Shown here piece by piece: positions 1-11,600 of a stretch of DNA of 64,000 nucleotides (its first letter is position 1; the number at the start of each line of letters is the position of its first letter). Position numbers and translations under genes: made by a program. The notes beneath the pieces are model-generated. The model did no database searches and was not told the origin of the DNA. It saw only the letters and a list, made by a program, of their open reading frames with translations. Origin of the DNA: Symbiodinium natans (Eukaryota > Sar > Dinophyceae > Suessiales > Symbiodiniaceae); assembly GCA_905221605.1 (NCBI GenBank), contig CAJNDS010002355.1:215001-279000 (forward strand), read 5' to 3'.

Positions 1-90
1 AAACCCTAAACCCTAAACCCTAAACCCTAAACCCTAAACCCTAAACCCTAAACCCTAAACCCTAAACCCTAAACCCTAAACCCTAAACCC
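1..90. repeat. Terminal CCCTAAA array, possible left telomere
   Basis: About 13 uninterrupted copies of CCCTAAA fill the first 90 bases. Read 5' to 3' at a left chromosome end, the C-rich strand is what a TTTAGGG telomere should show. The run is short and followed at once by a gene exon (stop codon at 98-100). It could equally be one more interstitial array cut by the contig end. Confidence 0.7.
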
Positions 91-97
91 TTACTCA

Positions 98-2157
98 CTA
101 CGGCTTAGGTCCAAAAATCCCTGCGAGGAGTGGGTTCTCCTTCCGTTCATCCAAGGACTTCCTGAGCTTCGCCAGCTCCTTGAGCCGCTCCCGAGATCTG
201 CTCCTCTGCTGCCTGGTTTAGGGTTTAGGGTTTAGGGTTTAGGGTTTAGGGTTTAGGGTTTAGGGTTTAGGATTTAGGGTTTAGGGTTTAGGGTTTCTGG
301 TTTCGGGTTTCGGGTTTCGGGTTTAGGGTTTAGGGTTTAGGGTTCAGGGTTCAGGGTTCAGGGTTTAGGGTTTAGGGTTTAGGGTTTAGGGTTTAGGGTT
401 TAAGGTGCCTGGTCTTGCCGGCGTCCGCGGCTGCAGAGGCATCAGCGCTCACATAGTCCACACCGATGTGGGAACCCCTGAGGATGTAGCCATTGTAGGC
501 CTTGATGGCAGCTCGGGCAGAGAACTTGTCCATGTACTCAACGCCTCGGCTTGGGGTGAAAGTGAGTTTAGGGTTTAGGGTTTAGGGTTTAGGGTTTAGG
601 GTTTAGGGTTTAGACAGACCAGCGCTGTTTCCCTCAAAGCCCTCACGCACATGTGCTCAAAGCTGGACACAGCTCAGGTGCAAAATCCCTAAACCCTAAA
701 CCCTAAACCCTAAACCCTAAACCCTAAACCCTAAACCCTAAACCCTAAACCCTAAACCCTAAACCCTAAACCCTAAACCCTAAACCCTAAACTGAGATCA
801 GCACATCCATCCCCGCCCTCGGTGCCCGGTTTGTAGATCTTCACTGCGAAGGGCCACTCGTCCTGATATCCTTTAGTGCTCCCTTTCGCATTCCGAATCG
901 GCTCTTTTGCAAGGACGCCGACTTTGCTGAAAAGGGCAATGAGGTGGCTCTCCTCCGTCTCTGCGGAGAGATTTGTGATGTAGAGCTTGGCAGTAGGGAT
1001 CGAGCTGTCGTCGTCTTCGCCGTCCTGGTTTCCTTTCTTTGTCACATCCTCCACCACCTAGGTGGTCGTCAAAATTCTGATCCCTTTTGGGGGTACCCTA
1101 AATATGAGGTGCCGTATTTTTATAGGGATCCAAAAAGGGACCATAATTTTGACAACCACCCACCTGGAGGTTCTCAATCTTGAAGTTATTGGTTGTCCCG
1201 CTGGCAAACTCAACCGCCCAGCGGTCCTTCTCGGTGACAAATGCTTTGAGCACTCCTATGGCACCATTCTTCTCTGGGCTCTTCTGCAGACCAACCACCA
1301 TGACTTCTGATCCAACTTTGAACTCCTGCGCAAGGAGAAGCGAAAAAAATCAGCCCGTCGGAAGCTGCGAGGAATCAAAAGGCAGGCTCGACAGGGAAAA
1401 TGCAGTTGACTGTCTTGCGTCCTAAACCCTAAACCCTAAACCCTAAAACCCAGCAGTTGACTGTCCTGCGCCCCTGAGACTTTCATCTGCTTCAGCCGCG
1501 CCTCTCGCTCCTCTTGCGCCTGATTGGCACCCTAAACCCTAGACCCTAAACCCTAAAGCCCTAAAACTTGAACCCTAAACCCTAAACCCTAAACCCTAAA
1601 CCCTAAACCTAAACCCTAAACCCTAAACCCTACACCCTAAACTGGAAGTCGCACAAGAAATGCAATCTACCGTCCAAGGCTGGCCACACACAGCCACACA
1701 CAGCCACCTGCACCGCGGCCACACACACACAAACACAAAAACACACAAACACACAAACACACAAACACACAAACACACAAACACACAAACACACAAACAC
1801 ACAAACACACAAACACACAAACACACAAACACACAAACACACAAACACACAAACACACAAACACACAACCACACAAACACACAAACACACAAACACACAA
1901 ACACACAAACACACAAACACACAAACACACAAACACACAAACACACAAACACACAAACACACAAACACAAACACACAGAGAAAGTCTCACACAAACACAC
2001 ATGCGCGCAGATGTCGCTTACCAGGGGTGGGTAGTTCTAGACCTGAGGGAACGCTTACTCGGTTGCCTTTCACGAGCCTGATCAACAGCTCCTCCTGGAG
2101 ACACCCATTTAAATTTGATGCTGCCTGATCCACTAAAGCAAGAAAAACATGGAGAGA

Positions 2158-2203
<46 letters not shown>

Positions 2204-2359
2204 ACATGTGTCCAATTTCTCAAGCAAAGGTTGGCGCGTTGGCGCCTTCTTCTGGCGTCTGTCCTCTTTGAACTTCTCATCTCTTTCCTTCAAGTATCTG
2301 GCATAGCCCTCCGGATCTTTCGCAGGATCAATGGGACCTCCACGGTCGCCGCGCCCCAT
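98..2359 (-). CDS. RNA-binding protein with RRM domains, split by telomeric-repeat introns
   Basis: Minus-strand gene with first ATG at 2359 (MGRGDRGGPIDP) and stop at 98-100. Exons I can place are 2210-2359, about 2066-2100, 1466-1519 (AQEEREARLKQM), 1164-1325, 795-1057, 624-662, 409-549 and 98-212. The 1164-1325 exon holds a small domain ending FKIENLQ, like the LKPENL motif common in dinoflagellate proteins. The 795-1057 exon opens an RRM (KLYITNLSAETEE), and 409-549 carries an RRM second half (VEYMDKFSARAAIKAY). The last exon is basic (RSRSRERLKEL). Joins are in phase: ACC AG at 409 meets G CAG at 212. Introns use GC (408), GA (1465) and GT donors. The introns at 213-408, 550-623 and 663-794 are mostly TTTAGGG/CCCTAAA. 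An AG just before the ATG could be a spliced-leader acceptor. Likely role: RNA processing. The exact family is not identified. Confidence 0.85.
1058..1163 (-). mobile_element. Introner forming an intron of the RRM gene
   Basis: A 106-base intron runs from GTGGGTGG at 1163 to CCTAG at 1058. Its ends are inverted repeats: GGTGGTTGTCAAAATTATGG on one side, and CAGAATTTTGACGACCACC on the other. Removing it joins KIENLQ to VVEDVTKK in frame. Both flanks carry AG|GTGG, which could be a target-site duplication that supplies the splice sites. This matches the design of known introners. Confidence 0.8.
1724..1977. repeat. (ACACAAAC)n octamer satellite
   Basis: About 250 bases of an 8-base ACACAAAC unit with one C-for-A change near 1868. 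It lies in an intron of the minus-strand RRM gene. Because 8 is not a multiple of 3, all frames read the same cysteine/valine or threonine/histidine-rich peptides. The long ORFs here are artefacts. Confidence 0.9.
2151..2201. repeat. (GA)n dinucleotide repeat
   Basis: About 24 GA repeats, read as CT in the sense of the minus-strand RRM gene. It directly follows the first exon, so it probably lies at the start of intron 1. Confidence 0.9.
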
Positions 2360-2419
2360 GCTTTCAAAGTGTTGCTAAGGCGAAAGGTGTGTCAGCAACG
2401 ACTGAAACGCATGTAGATG

Positions 2420-3545
2420 TTCAGAAATGTTTCTCCTTGCAGCCTTTGACTCAGGGGTACACGTGTGCCAGGATGTCAATTGGGTAGACAGAACTTGCAA
2501 AGTCGCAGAGTTATTCCAACCACGGTGAGGACTACAAGAATGCAAAGTCAATTGAGCCCGACGGCCCCCACAGTAGACAGATGCTGCACTAGGCTTGTGA
2601 GAGCATGTGCAACCCTAAACCCTAAACCCTAAACCCATGCGTCAGGCATGTGCAGCTGTGCTTCCCCTCTTGTGTGGCACGCTCAATTGGTGGACTGTAA
2701 TTGTTTGCACCAAGGACTTGCAGAGGAACAGGCACAAGCAGAACCAAGCTGCACCCTCATGTTGGCCTGGTGTGGCTTTAGGGTTTAGGGTTTAGGGTTT
2801 AGGGCTGAGGGTTTAGGGTAGAGGGTATAGGGTTTAGGGGTCTGGGAACTTATTGCAAGATCGTCCCGCATCCCAAGCATTGAACACCCTGAAAAATTTT
2901 AAGCCCTAAAGACCCATGACAATATCTTCAACTTATGGTGGCCAAGGGTTTGGGCCGGACGGTCCTATGCCTTCTACCTTGCGCTATTGCCGTCTGTCTT
3001 GGCACTACAAAAGACAACGCGATGGACAGGATCTGTCTCGGGGTTAAGTTAGGGAAAAACCCTGAACCCTAAGCCTCAGACCCTAGACCCTAAGGATTTC
3101 GGGCCAAGTGCATTCTTAGGGTTTAGGGTTTAGGGTTTAGGGTTTAGGGTTTAGGGTTTAGGGTTTAGGGTTTAGGGCTTAGGGCTTAGGGTTTAGGGTT
3201 TAGGTACCCTTTAACTTAGTAGCTGAATGAGTACACTTTATGGACTTTTTGTGACAGTAGAATCACCTAGAGAACTGCAAGTGTACACTTCTTGTGGGCT
3301 TAAGAACTCAACAACTAAGGATTCTTTAGGTTCGGGCCTTTCGGGGGTCTGTCGGGGGTCCTAAACCCTAAACCCTAAACCCTCAACCCTCAACCCTAAA
3401 CCCTAAACCCTAAACCGAAAACGCTAAACCCTAAACCCTAAACCCTAAACCCGAAACCCTAAACCCTAAACCCAAACCCTAACCCTGGTCATTCCTGGAT
3501 GCTTCAGGGGAGACAACCTCCGAAGCATGCGGGGGCCCAGGGCGC
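2420..3545. other. Intergenic or intronic block with degenerate telomeric repeats
   Basis: Short TTTAGGG/CCCTAAA arrays (2612-2635, 2777-2840, 3116-3204, 3360-3485) alternate with unique blocks of 100-220 bases. The block at 2645-2780 is open on + for about 45 codons, but I see no convincing splice sites. I support no gene here. Confidence 0.5.
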
Positions 3546-3554
3546 CTGAACCGA

Positions 3555-5680
3555 TGCACAGCAGAAGAAGAAGACCACCACGCCCAGCAACGTGATCATG
3601 TCCTCACAGGTTTAGGGTTTAGGGTTTAGGGTGTAGGGTTTAGGGTTCAGGGTTTAGGGTTTAGGGTTTAGGGTTCAGGGCTTCGGGTTTAGGGTTTAGG
3701 GTTTAGGGTTCAGGGGGTTTAGGGTTTAGGGTTTCGGGTTTAGGGTTAAGGGTTCAGGGTTTAGGTTTTGCAGCGTGTTCACTGCTTGGGACTCCCCCTG
3801 AGTCTCTGAGACATTCTGGGGCTCCAGGGTTAGGGTTTAGGGTTTAGGGTTTAAGGTTGAGGGTTTAAGGTTTAGGGTTTAGGGTTTAGGGTTTAGGGTT
3901 TAGGGTTTAAGGTTGAGCTTCCGAGTTTACTTGGGGGTTTAGGCTGTTTGGGGACGAGGAAGCTGTTACTCAGTCAACACAACTTCGCCATACACGAGGG
4001 GTTGGAACGCACAGGACACCCACAATCCCCGCCCCAAAACCCTAAACACTAAACCCTAAACCATAAGCCTCACGAACCTCACCTCTAAGCACGGGATGCT
4101 GTAGGCGCACAGCTACGCTGCGTTCTGACGACTCCCAAGCGCTTAGGTTTGTTGCATGGTCCCTTGCTAAAGGGTTGGAGTGTGGGTGTGAGAGGGTGTA
4201 TAAGGCATAAGGGGTATATAAGGGGGTCCCCTTTAAGGGCCCAAATTCAGAGAGCATGATCTACAAACCCAAAACCCTAAATCCTGAACCCTAAACCCTA
4301 AAGCCCTAAGACAAGCCTTCGACGCCGCCACCAGCTTGGATACAGTGTCGATCATGAACTGCACCTCGCAGCGGCAGAAAACAAAGAGGGTTTGGGGTTT
4401 AGGGTTTGGGGGCCTCTGGGGTTTCTAGGGTCTAGGGTTTGTGGGCTTATAGGTTTAGGGTTTAGGGTTTAGGGTTTGGGGCGTAGGGTTTAGGGTTGAG
4501 GGTTTAGGGCTTAGGGCTTAGGGTTTAGGGTCATTTTTTGTTTAGGGTTTAGGGTTAGGGCTTAGGGCTTAGGGCATGGGATTGAGTTGCCCTTTCCTGC
4601 GTAGGAATCGCAAGCTTGTGCTCTAAGAGGCAGACGCGAGTCGAGCGCCTCGTGTCCCTACGACAAGGAAGGGGTTTAGGGTGGAGGGTTTAGTGTTCAG
4701 GGTTTAGGGTTTAGGGATTCGAGTTTAGGGTTTAGGGTTTAGGGTTTAGGGTTTAGGGTTTAGGGCTAGCCCTGAACCCACACCCCCCCCCCCCCCCAAA
4801 AAAATAAGAAAAAAAACCCTCTGGGCTTCGAGGAAGATGCCATCTTGAGCTCCGCGCCGACTCGAGGTTCTTTAAGTTCTTCACCACACGAAGCAGCCTC
4901 CACTTGCTGGGCTCTTGGGGTTGGGGTTTAGGGTTTAGGGTTTAGGGTTTAGGGTTTAGGGTTTAGGGTTTAGGGTTTGGGGTTTGGGGTTTAGGGTTTG
5001 GGGTTTAGGGTTTAGGGTTTAGGGTTTAGGGTTTAGGGTTTGGGGTTTAGGGTTTAGGGGTTAGGGTTTAGGGTTTAGGGTTTAGGGTTATAAGTTGACA
5101 TTATATGGTTTGCAGGGCTGAGGGTGCCAGGGGCTTTGAGCTTTCGGGCCCATACGGATAGTCCGTGCGTTTTAACCCTCTTGTAACCGAGCTTGTGGCA
5201 TTTGTGCTTGGAAACGAACGTTCGCGAATTTTCGGTGGCACCCTGGGGAACACAGACTCAACCCAAAAGAGCCCGCGGTTTGGGGTTTGGGGGGTTTAGG
5301 GCTTAGGGTTTGGGGTTTGGGGTTTGGGGTTGAGGAGTTCAGGGATTATAGAGGGTTCAGGGTTCAAGGGTTAATGGGTGGGGGGCCTCAGCAGTCGAAG
5401 CATGTTGGCGTAGGTCGCAATGCCACTGGCGAAGAGCCTGCGTTTGAACACGTGAACACCCACGCAGCGGGAGGCTCGAACTTTAGTAGGGAAACTATAT
5501 GTGTAAGGTAGTTGCCAAAACCCTAAAGCCTCAACCCTAAACCCTAAACCCTAAACCCAAACTAACGCACCACTACTGGCAATGCCTCTAGAGGGTGGGT
5601 AATCACACGCTCCTCTCGGCGATCGCCGTGACCAGAAGCAGCATCGTGGTAAAGAAGTCGAACTGGTTTGAGATCGTCGA
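3555..5680 (-). CDS. Multi-exon membrane protein, possibly a voltage-gated cation channel
   Basis: A set of small minus-strand candidate exons, given in gene order. About 5604-5680 reads NQFDFFTTMLLLVTAIAE, like the helix of channels that follows a W/NxFDF motif. 5390-5476 reads VFKRRLFASGIATYANM and ends in RLLR. 5100-5240 follows a CCCCAG acceptor. 4820-4905 reads WRLLRVVKNLKNLES, a basic S4-like stretch. Then 4590-4656, 4321-4371 (VQFMIDTVSKLV), 4072-4141, 3772-3826 and 3555-3611 (ITLLGVVVFFFCCASV, a membrane helix). The last two show GT and GC donors. Introns are TTTAGGG-type arrays and variants. Channel identity is inferred from helix style only; no selectivity filter was found. Phases were not closed across every join, so more than one gene is possible. 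Confidence 0.5.
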
Positions 5681-5792
5681 CCTGGGAGGCGTATACAACA
5701 CTAAACCCTAAACCCTAAACCCTAAACGAGTGTCCCCTGCCAAGCCGCAGAGGCAGAAACAGCACAACACCAGGCAGTTGCTTCACAAGGAT

Positions 5793-5867
5793 ATTTTAGG
5801 GTTTAGGGTTTAGGGCTTAGGGCTTAGGGCTTAGGGCTTAGGGCTTAGGGCTTAGGGCTCAGGGCTT
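5793..5867. repeat. Variant telomere-like array, GGGCTTA units
   Basis: After two TTTAGGG units the array changes to a nearly pure run of the variant GGGCTTA. A similar run is at 6322-6440. Homogeneous variant runs point to local tandem copying of a mutated unit. Confidence 0.85.
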
Positions 5868-5886
5868 CGGGTGGGATGTTCCCCCC

Positions 5887-5975
5887 AATACTAACAGTCC
5901 TTAGTGGGGACTATAACAGGGGGGGAGGGTCTTAGATTCACTATTAAGGACTGTTAGTATAGCCCAATGGTATTC
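5887..5975. mobile_element. Inverted-repeat element, ATACTAACAGTCCTTA family
   Basis: Left arm ATACTAACAGTCCTTA and right arm TAAGGACTGTTAGTAT are exact reverse complements, about 50 bases apart. A second copy lies at 12705-12775. Size and structure fit a short non-autonomous DNA element or introner. The + exon at 6023 follows shortly after. Confidence 0.75.
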
Positions 5976-6022
5976 ATTGACAGTGAGAAGCCCCTATTCC
6001 CTCCCCTGGGGCCCCCTGCCAG

Positions 6023-7974
6023 TACTCCGCAAAGGAGTACACGGCAAGCTTCAAGGACACTTCGCCTGAGGAACCGGTGAGAAACCCCTAAGCCCTTATA
6101 ATCCCTATGGCCCTAAACCCCAAACCCCAAACCCTAAACCCTAAACCCTAAACCCCAAAGGCCGAAACCCTAAGCCCTAAGGCCCTCAACCCTCAGCCCT
6201 TAATCCCTGAACCTTAAGCCCGAAGTGGCGTGGTGAGCTGCAGGGAGGCCACAGCTAGTAGAACTGTTGGGATGCCAGACGGGTACGAGTACATGAAGCT
6301 TCGTGAGTTTCCGGTTTTTGGTTTAGGGCTTAGAGTTTAGGGCTTAGGGCTCAGGGCTCAGGGCTTAGGGCTTAGGGCTTAGGGCTTAGGGCTCAGGGCT
6401 TAGGGCTTAGGGCTTAGGGCTTCGGGCTTAGGGCTTAGAGCGCAGGGTTTGTTACAAGGCCCCAAGCAAGGCTTTCAGGTTTAGGGCTTGGCCCCCAAAA
6501 GCCCCCCGAAAGCCCTGGCCTAGGTACACGAAGGAGAAGGCCAGCTCGAGGGAGTCCATCCATGGCGGCTCATCCCACCTGGGGGTTTAGGGGTTTGGGG
6601 GTTTAGGGTTGAGGGTTGAGGGTTTAGGGTTTAGGATATAGGGGTTAGGGGTTCGGGGTTCAGGGTTTAGGGTTTAGGGTTTAGCGTTTAGGGTTTAGAG
6701 TTTAGGGTTTAGGGTTTCGGGTTTCGGGTTTAGGGTTAAGGGTTTGGAGCATTGCTCGTGGACACGTGCTCATGGACACGAAGACAAACGTTCAACTGGT
6801 AAGGGCAAAACTCATTGAGCAGAACCTCACACGCTGTTGCTGGGTTGTACTCTTTAAGGGGTTCAGAAGTTCAGCACCTTGAGTCGTCTTGGTGGTGCTG
6901 GGAAGGGGAGGGGGGGGTAGGGGGCAGGGTGAAGGGAGGGCGTTGTTGTGAAGAGCCCGCAAAAGCCAGAAGCCTCAGCAACCCAGGTTTCCAGCCGCTA
7001 TCAATATTACAAGATAATATGTTCATGACCCTCGCGCCCGAAAAACCTGACAGCATGGCTATTTTCCGAGACAGCGAACCGGAACCCCGACAAAAGCACT
7101 CCCTCCCCTCACAACCCTAAACACGGCCCCAGGGTTTGGGGTTTAGGATTTAGGGTTTGGGGTTTACGGTAGTTGCCCTCAAGACAGGTGAGGTCCGGGC
7201 TTGTTGAGGTCGTAGTAGCTCTCTAAGACCACAAGGATGAGATTCACCTTTTGCACTTAGGGTTTGGGGTTTCAGGGTTTCAGGGTTGTGGGCTGTGGGT
7301 TTAGGGTTTAGGGTTTACGGTTTAGGGTTTAGGGTTTAGGGTTTAGGATTTGGGGTTTAGGGTTTAGGGTTTGGGTTTTGGGGGGTCGGGAGGGGCTGGT
7401 CGTTCAGTGGTGGAGCTTCCGACTCCAGCAGGGCTGCCTCGATTCTGTTTGGAGACAAGGCCGGGCCCCGCTTCTTAGGCTTTAAGATTTATAATTTTAA
7501 GGTTTAGGGTTTAGGGTTTAGGGTTTGGGGTTTGGGGTTTGGGGTTTGGGGTTTGGGGTGTAGGGTTTAGGGTGTAGGGCTTAGGGCTTAGCACATCCTG
7601 AACCCTTCAGGTCCCTAAAACAAACGGACGTGGGCCTATGCGTAGGCCTGGCCGCGCGGGCCTTCGTTGCCAAGTATCAGCCCTTTCATCTTGCGAACCG
7701 GCCCCAAAAGTCCAGGGGGGTGCAAAGGGGTGGTACCTTGGACCCTTAAGGTTGTGCCCGCGGGTTTTGGGGAACCTTTTTGAAGGTCCTTCACAAAATA
7801 GAAGGGCCACATTAGGAGCATACAAAGAGGAACCTTTAGGGAACCTTATGAAAGTGGTACCAGTCTTAGTCCCTTGAGTAGGCCCTGGCAGCTGTCAAGG
7901 TCTCTGTGGCGCGGACCAACAGGACCAAGGTCATCGCCCTGTCCAAAGATTTCGGAGAAGATTCACAGGAGTGA
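6023..7974 (+). CDS. Unknown gene, four placed exons
   Basis: Plus-strand exons with good splice sites. 6023-6076 reads YSAKEYTASFKDTSPEEP, with acceptor CTGCCAG and donor GTGAGA. 6750-6798 reads IARGHVLMDTKTNVQL with donor GTAAGG. 7646-7692 reads LAARAFVAKYQPFHL with a GC donor. 7882-7974 reads ALAAVKVSVARTN and ends at TGA 7972-7974. The last two join in phase 0. The intron between them (7693-7881) contains CCTTGGTACC-type inverted repeats and looks like an introner. Small extra exons near 6265 and 6520 are likely. No family recognised. A minus-strand reading of 7170-7260 (LILVVLESYYDLN) is also open and not excluded. Confidence 0.55.
7693..7881 (+). mobile_element. Probable introner between the last two exons of the 6-8 kb gene
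   Basis: The intron contains opposed GGTACC-centred repeats, GTGGTACCTTGGACCCTTAAG near 7730 and AAGTGGTACCAGTCTTAG near 7853, plus nested GGAACCTTT copies. It is excised as a GC...AG intron that keeps the frame. Confidence 0.55.
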
Positions 7975-8669
7975 GCCATAATTCTGTTGATCATTCAACC
8001 CTAAACCCTAAACCCTAAACGCTAAACGTTTTTTCTAATTTCGGTCAGTCGGCACCAGGGGCTTATCAACCTTCGGTCAATCGTCAGCAGCGTTGTGCAA
8101 GTTTTTATAGGGTGTAGAGTTCAGGGCTGTGTTCAGGCCCCAAAAACTCCGGGCCTTTGGGCTTCGGATTCAGGTTTCAGCCTAGGCCAGGGGTGTTTCG
8201 GGTTCAGGGCCTACTGGGCCTTCGGCGTTAGGGTTCAGGCCTGGCAGATTAGGGTATAGGGTTTAGGGCTTTGTCATCGCTGTGCTTGGATCAGACAATC
8301 AGGTCGCCAAAAGCATTGCTGTTGTTCTTGCTGTTTTTCGTCGCCGTGCCTGCGTCAGACAATCACATCACCCGAGTTACCACTAACAAATGTCGTTTGT
8401 TTGCCATCGCTGGGCACAAAGGTTGGCCTAGGGGTTTAGGGTTCTAGGGTAATGCGTGGTTGTTGTACGTCCTGTCGCATGCAAAAGATTCGGTAAGACT
8501 TTATACTTTCTGAGTGGATGCTCTGGGTGGGCATTTTTTCCGCTACACGAGCCCAACTGCTGGCCTAGTGAATGCTTCGACTTGTGAATGCTTAGACTTA
8601 AGATAAACCCTAAACCCCAAACCCTAAACCCTAAACCCTACACCCTAAACCCTAAACCCTAAAGCCTAC
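7975..8669. other. Gap between convergent genes
   Basis: Short CCCTAAA runs (7998-8020, 8604-8663) and unique sequence. At 8267-8395 a diverged direct repeat is visible (TCGCTGTGCTTGGATCAGACAATCA against TCGCCGTGCCTGCGTCAGACAATCA, written here as aligned halves). The block is open on + for about 40 codons. I support no gene. Confidence 0.45.
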
Positions 8670-11600
8670 GATCTCCTCGCGCCTCTCCAGGGTAATTACA
8701 GACAGCTCCAGGTCCTCGCTGGAGTCCACAAAGGCCCGGAACTTCCTCGAACACGGTTTGGTTTAGGGTTTAGGGTTTAGGGTTTAGGGTTTAGGGTTTA
8801 GGGTTTAGGGTTTAGGGCTTGGGGTTTGGGGTTTGGGGTTTAGGGTTTAGGGTTTAGGGTTTGGGGTTTGGGGTTTTGGGTTTTGGGTTTTGGGTTTTGG
8901 GTTTAGGGTTTAGGATCTACTTGGAGATTCATATGGGTACCTATAAGCAGGGTGATAAGTACGGTAGCTTTGGTTGTAGCCTTACTTAAGGTACTTATAA
9001 CCCCACTTCTGAGTACCCATGAGCCTTCAAGTAGGGCTTAGGGTCTGAGGGTTAGGCCGTGCTGGGTTCTGATGTGAAGGAACTTGCCTCAAGTTACCAT
9101 GATAAAGATGCTAATGTTTGCTATAGAGCCACGGAAGCAACCTCTACGGTCACTAGCACAACCCCAGCAAAACAGCGCGGCTTGGGCTCCGGTTTGCTGA
9201 TAAGCCCTAAACCCTAAACCCTAAACCCGAAACCCTAAACCCTAAAGATAAGTCCAAGGCGCCGATATCCTGAGCTGTTCCAGAGATTCGGGAAGTAGTC
9301 CTTGATGTAGGAGTCCTTCCTGGTTTGGTCGGGTTTGCTTTCTTAGCAAGGCAGAAGTCTTAGTTTAGGGTTTAGGGTTTAGGTGTAGGGTTTAGGGTTT
9401 AGGGTTCAGGGTTCAGGGTTCAGGGTTTAGGCTTTAGGCTTTAGGCTTTAGGCTTTAGGCTTTAGGGTTTAGGGTTTAGGGTTTAGGGTTTAGGGTTTAG
9501 GGTTTAGGGTTTAGGGTTTAGGGTTTAGGGTTTAGGGTTTGGGGTTTGGGGTTTGGGGTTTGGGGTTTGGGTTTGGGGTTTGGGGTTTGGGGTTTGGGGT
9601 GCACTTGTCGGGGGCTGGTTCATGACCCCAATGCGGTCAAGCCTGGTCGTCCAGAAGTCGTATTGGATCAGGCCAACCACGCCGATGAACCTGCGCGACG
9701 CATGGAGGCTGCCAGCTCAGTTCAGCAGAAGAGCACGTGCCCTAAACCCCGAAACCTAAACCCTAAACCCTAAACCCTAAACCCTAGCCCTCAACCCCAA
9801 ACCCTAAACCCTAAGCCCTAAAACCCTAAAAACCCTCAAACCCTCAACCCTCAACCCGCAACCCTCAACCCTCAACTTACAGTGACAAGATGACCAGACG
9901 AAAGGCCGACCCCCACGTTGAGCCTTAGAAGGCACTGTTGTCATGCTGGAACTATAATACAAGTGCAGATGTGCAGGTTAGGGTTTAGGGGTTAGGGTTT
10001 AGGGTTTAGGGTTTGGGGTTTGGGGTTTGGGGTTTGGGGTTTGGGGTTAGGAGTTTGGGGGAGGTTTAGGGTGGGCGTAGGGCTTCCAAAACAAGGTGGG
10101 TTGTGCCTCTTTCCGGGGGGGGGGGGGGGGGGTTGAGGGGTACCCTGGTCCCCCCAACACAAGCCCATTCAAAGTCGATACCATGGTCACTCATACGTAA
10201 GGTTATCAGCATCCTAAGTATCCTAAATAAGGATGTACCCATAGTCACCCTACTTATAACCCTACTTACAAGTACCCCGATGAACCTCCAAGTAGACCCT
10301 AGACCCTAGACCCTAAACCTAAACCCTAAACCCTAAACCCTAGACCCTAGACCCTAGACCCTAGACCCTAAACCAAATTCGATGCTCCCTCTCGCTGGGC
10401 CCCCGGCTCCTCACGCTCAATGCTCCCGGACTTGTCCTGCGCAGCAAGCTTCTGAAGCGCGCCTGTTACCCTAAACCCTAAACCCTCAAACCTCAAACCG
10501 TAAATCCTCAACCCTCAACCCTCAAACCCTCAACCCTCAAACCCCGAGCCTAAACCCTAGGGTTTATAGATGTTTATAGGGTTTATAGGGTGTATAAGGT
10601 GGGTATAGGGTTGATAGGGTTTATAGGGTGTGCAGTAGGGTCGTCCACAAACCCCAGCGGGGCGCACACGATCGATCGCCTCCCACATGATCTGTGCCTG
10701 GGAAGGCTGGAGAGGAGGAGGGGCCAGCATACTACGCAACTCAACTGGGTTTAGGGTTTGGGGTTTAGGGTGTAGGGTTTAGGGTTTAGGGTTTGGGGTT
10801 TAGGGTTTAGGGTTTAGGGCTTCGGGAGAGGGACTCCGAAAATGTAGTCCCCTTTTGTAAATCCTATACTAAGGACATCAGGGCAGCGCCTCATCGGGAG
10901 AAATGCCCACAGATCGCGGGGACTTGCTAATCTCCTGGCAGACAGGACACGCAAGAGAAAGGGCTAAGGGTCTAGGAATTCAGGGCTTAGGGTTTAGGGT
11001 GTAGGGTTTAGGGTTTAGGGTGTAGGGTTTAGGGTTTAGGGTTTAGGGTTTAGGGTTTAGGGTTTAGGGTTTAGGGTTTAGGGTTTAGGGTTTAGGGTTT
11101 AGGGTTTAGGGTTTAGGGTTTAGGGTGCATGCTCAAGGAGACAATCGTGGCTTTCGTCAACCCTTCCTGAACACCGACCCCTAACCTGACCTAAACCCCA
11201 AACCCGAAACTCCAAAACCCTACACCCCCAACCCTAGACCCTAAACCCTTCACCCTATACCCTAAACCCCAAACCCTACACACCCTACACCTTACTAAAC
11301 CCCAAACCCTAAACCCCAAACCCCAGACCCTAAACCCCAAACCCCAAACCCTAAACCCCAAACCCTAAACCCCAAACCCTAAACCCCAAACCCCAAACCC
11401 TAAACCCTACACCCCAAACCCTAAACCCCAAACCCTAAACCCCAAACCCCCAACCCCAAACCCCAAACCCTAAACCCTAAACCCCAAACCCTAAACCCCA
11501 AACCCCAAACCCCAAACCCTAAACCCTACACCCCAAACCCTAAACCCCAAACCCTACTACAATGATCCCGGAGACAGCACCTGCTGGGGAGGGAAGCCCG

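Noticed and set aside
1623-2034. Cys/Val-rich and Thr/His-rich ORFs of over 100 residues
   Set aside because: They are readings of the (ACACAAAC)n satellite in several frames.
9540-9600. ORFs reading GFGVWGLG and similar in TTTGGGG arrays (also at 5287 and 18876)
   Set aside because: Direct translation of telomere-like units with no splice or family support.
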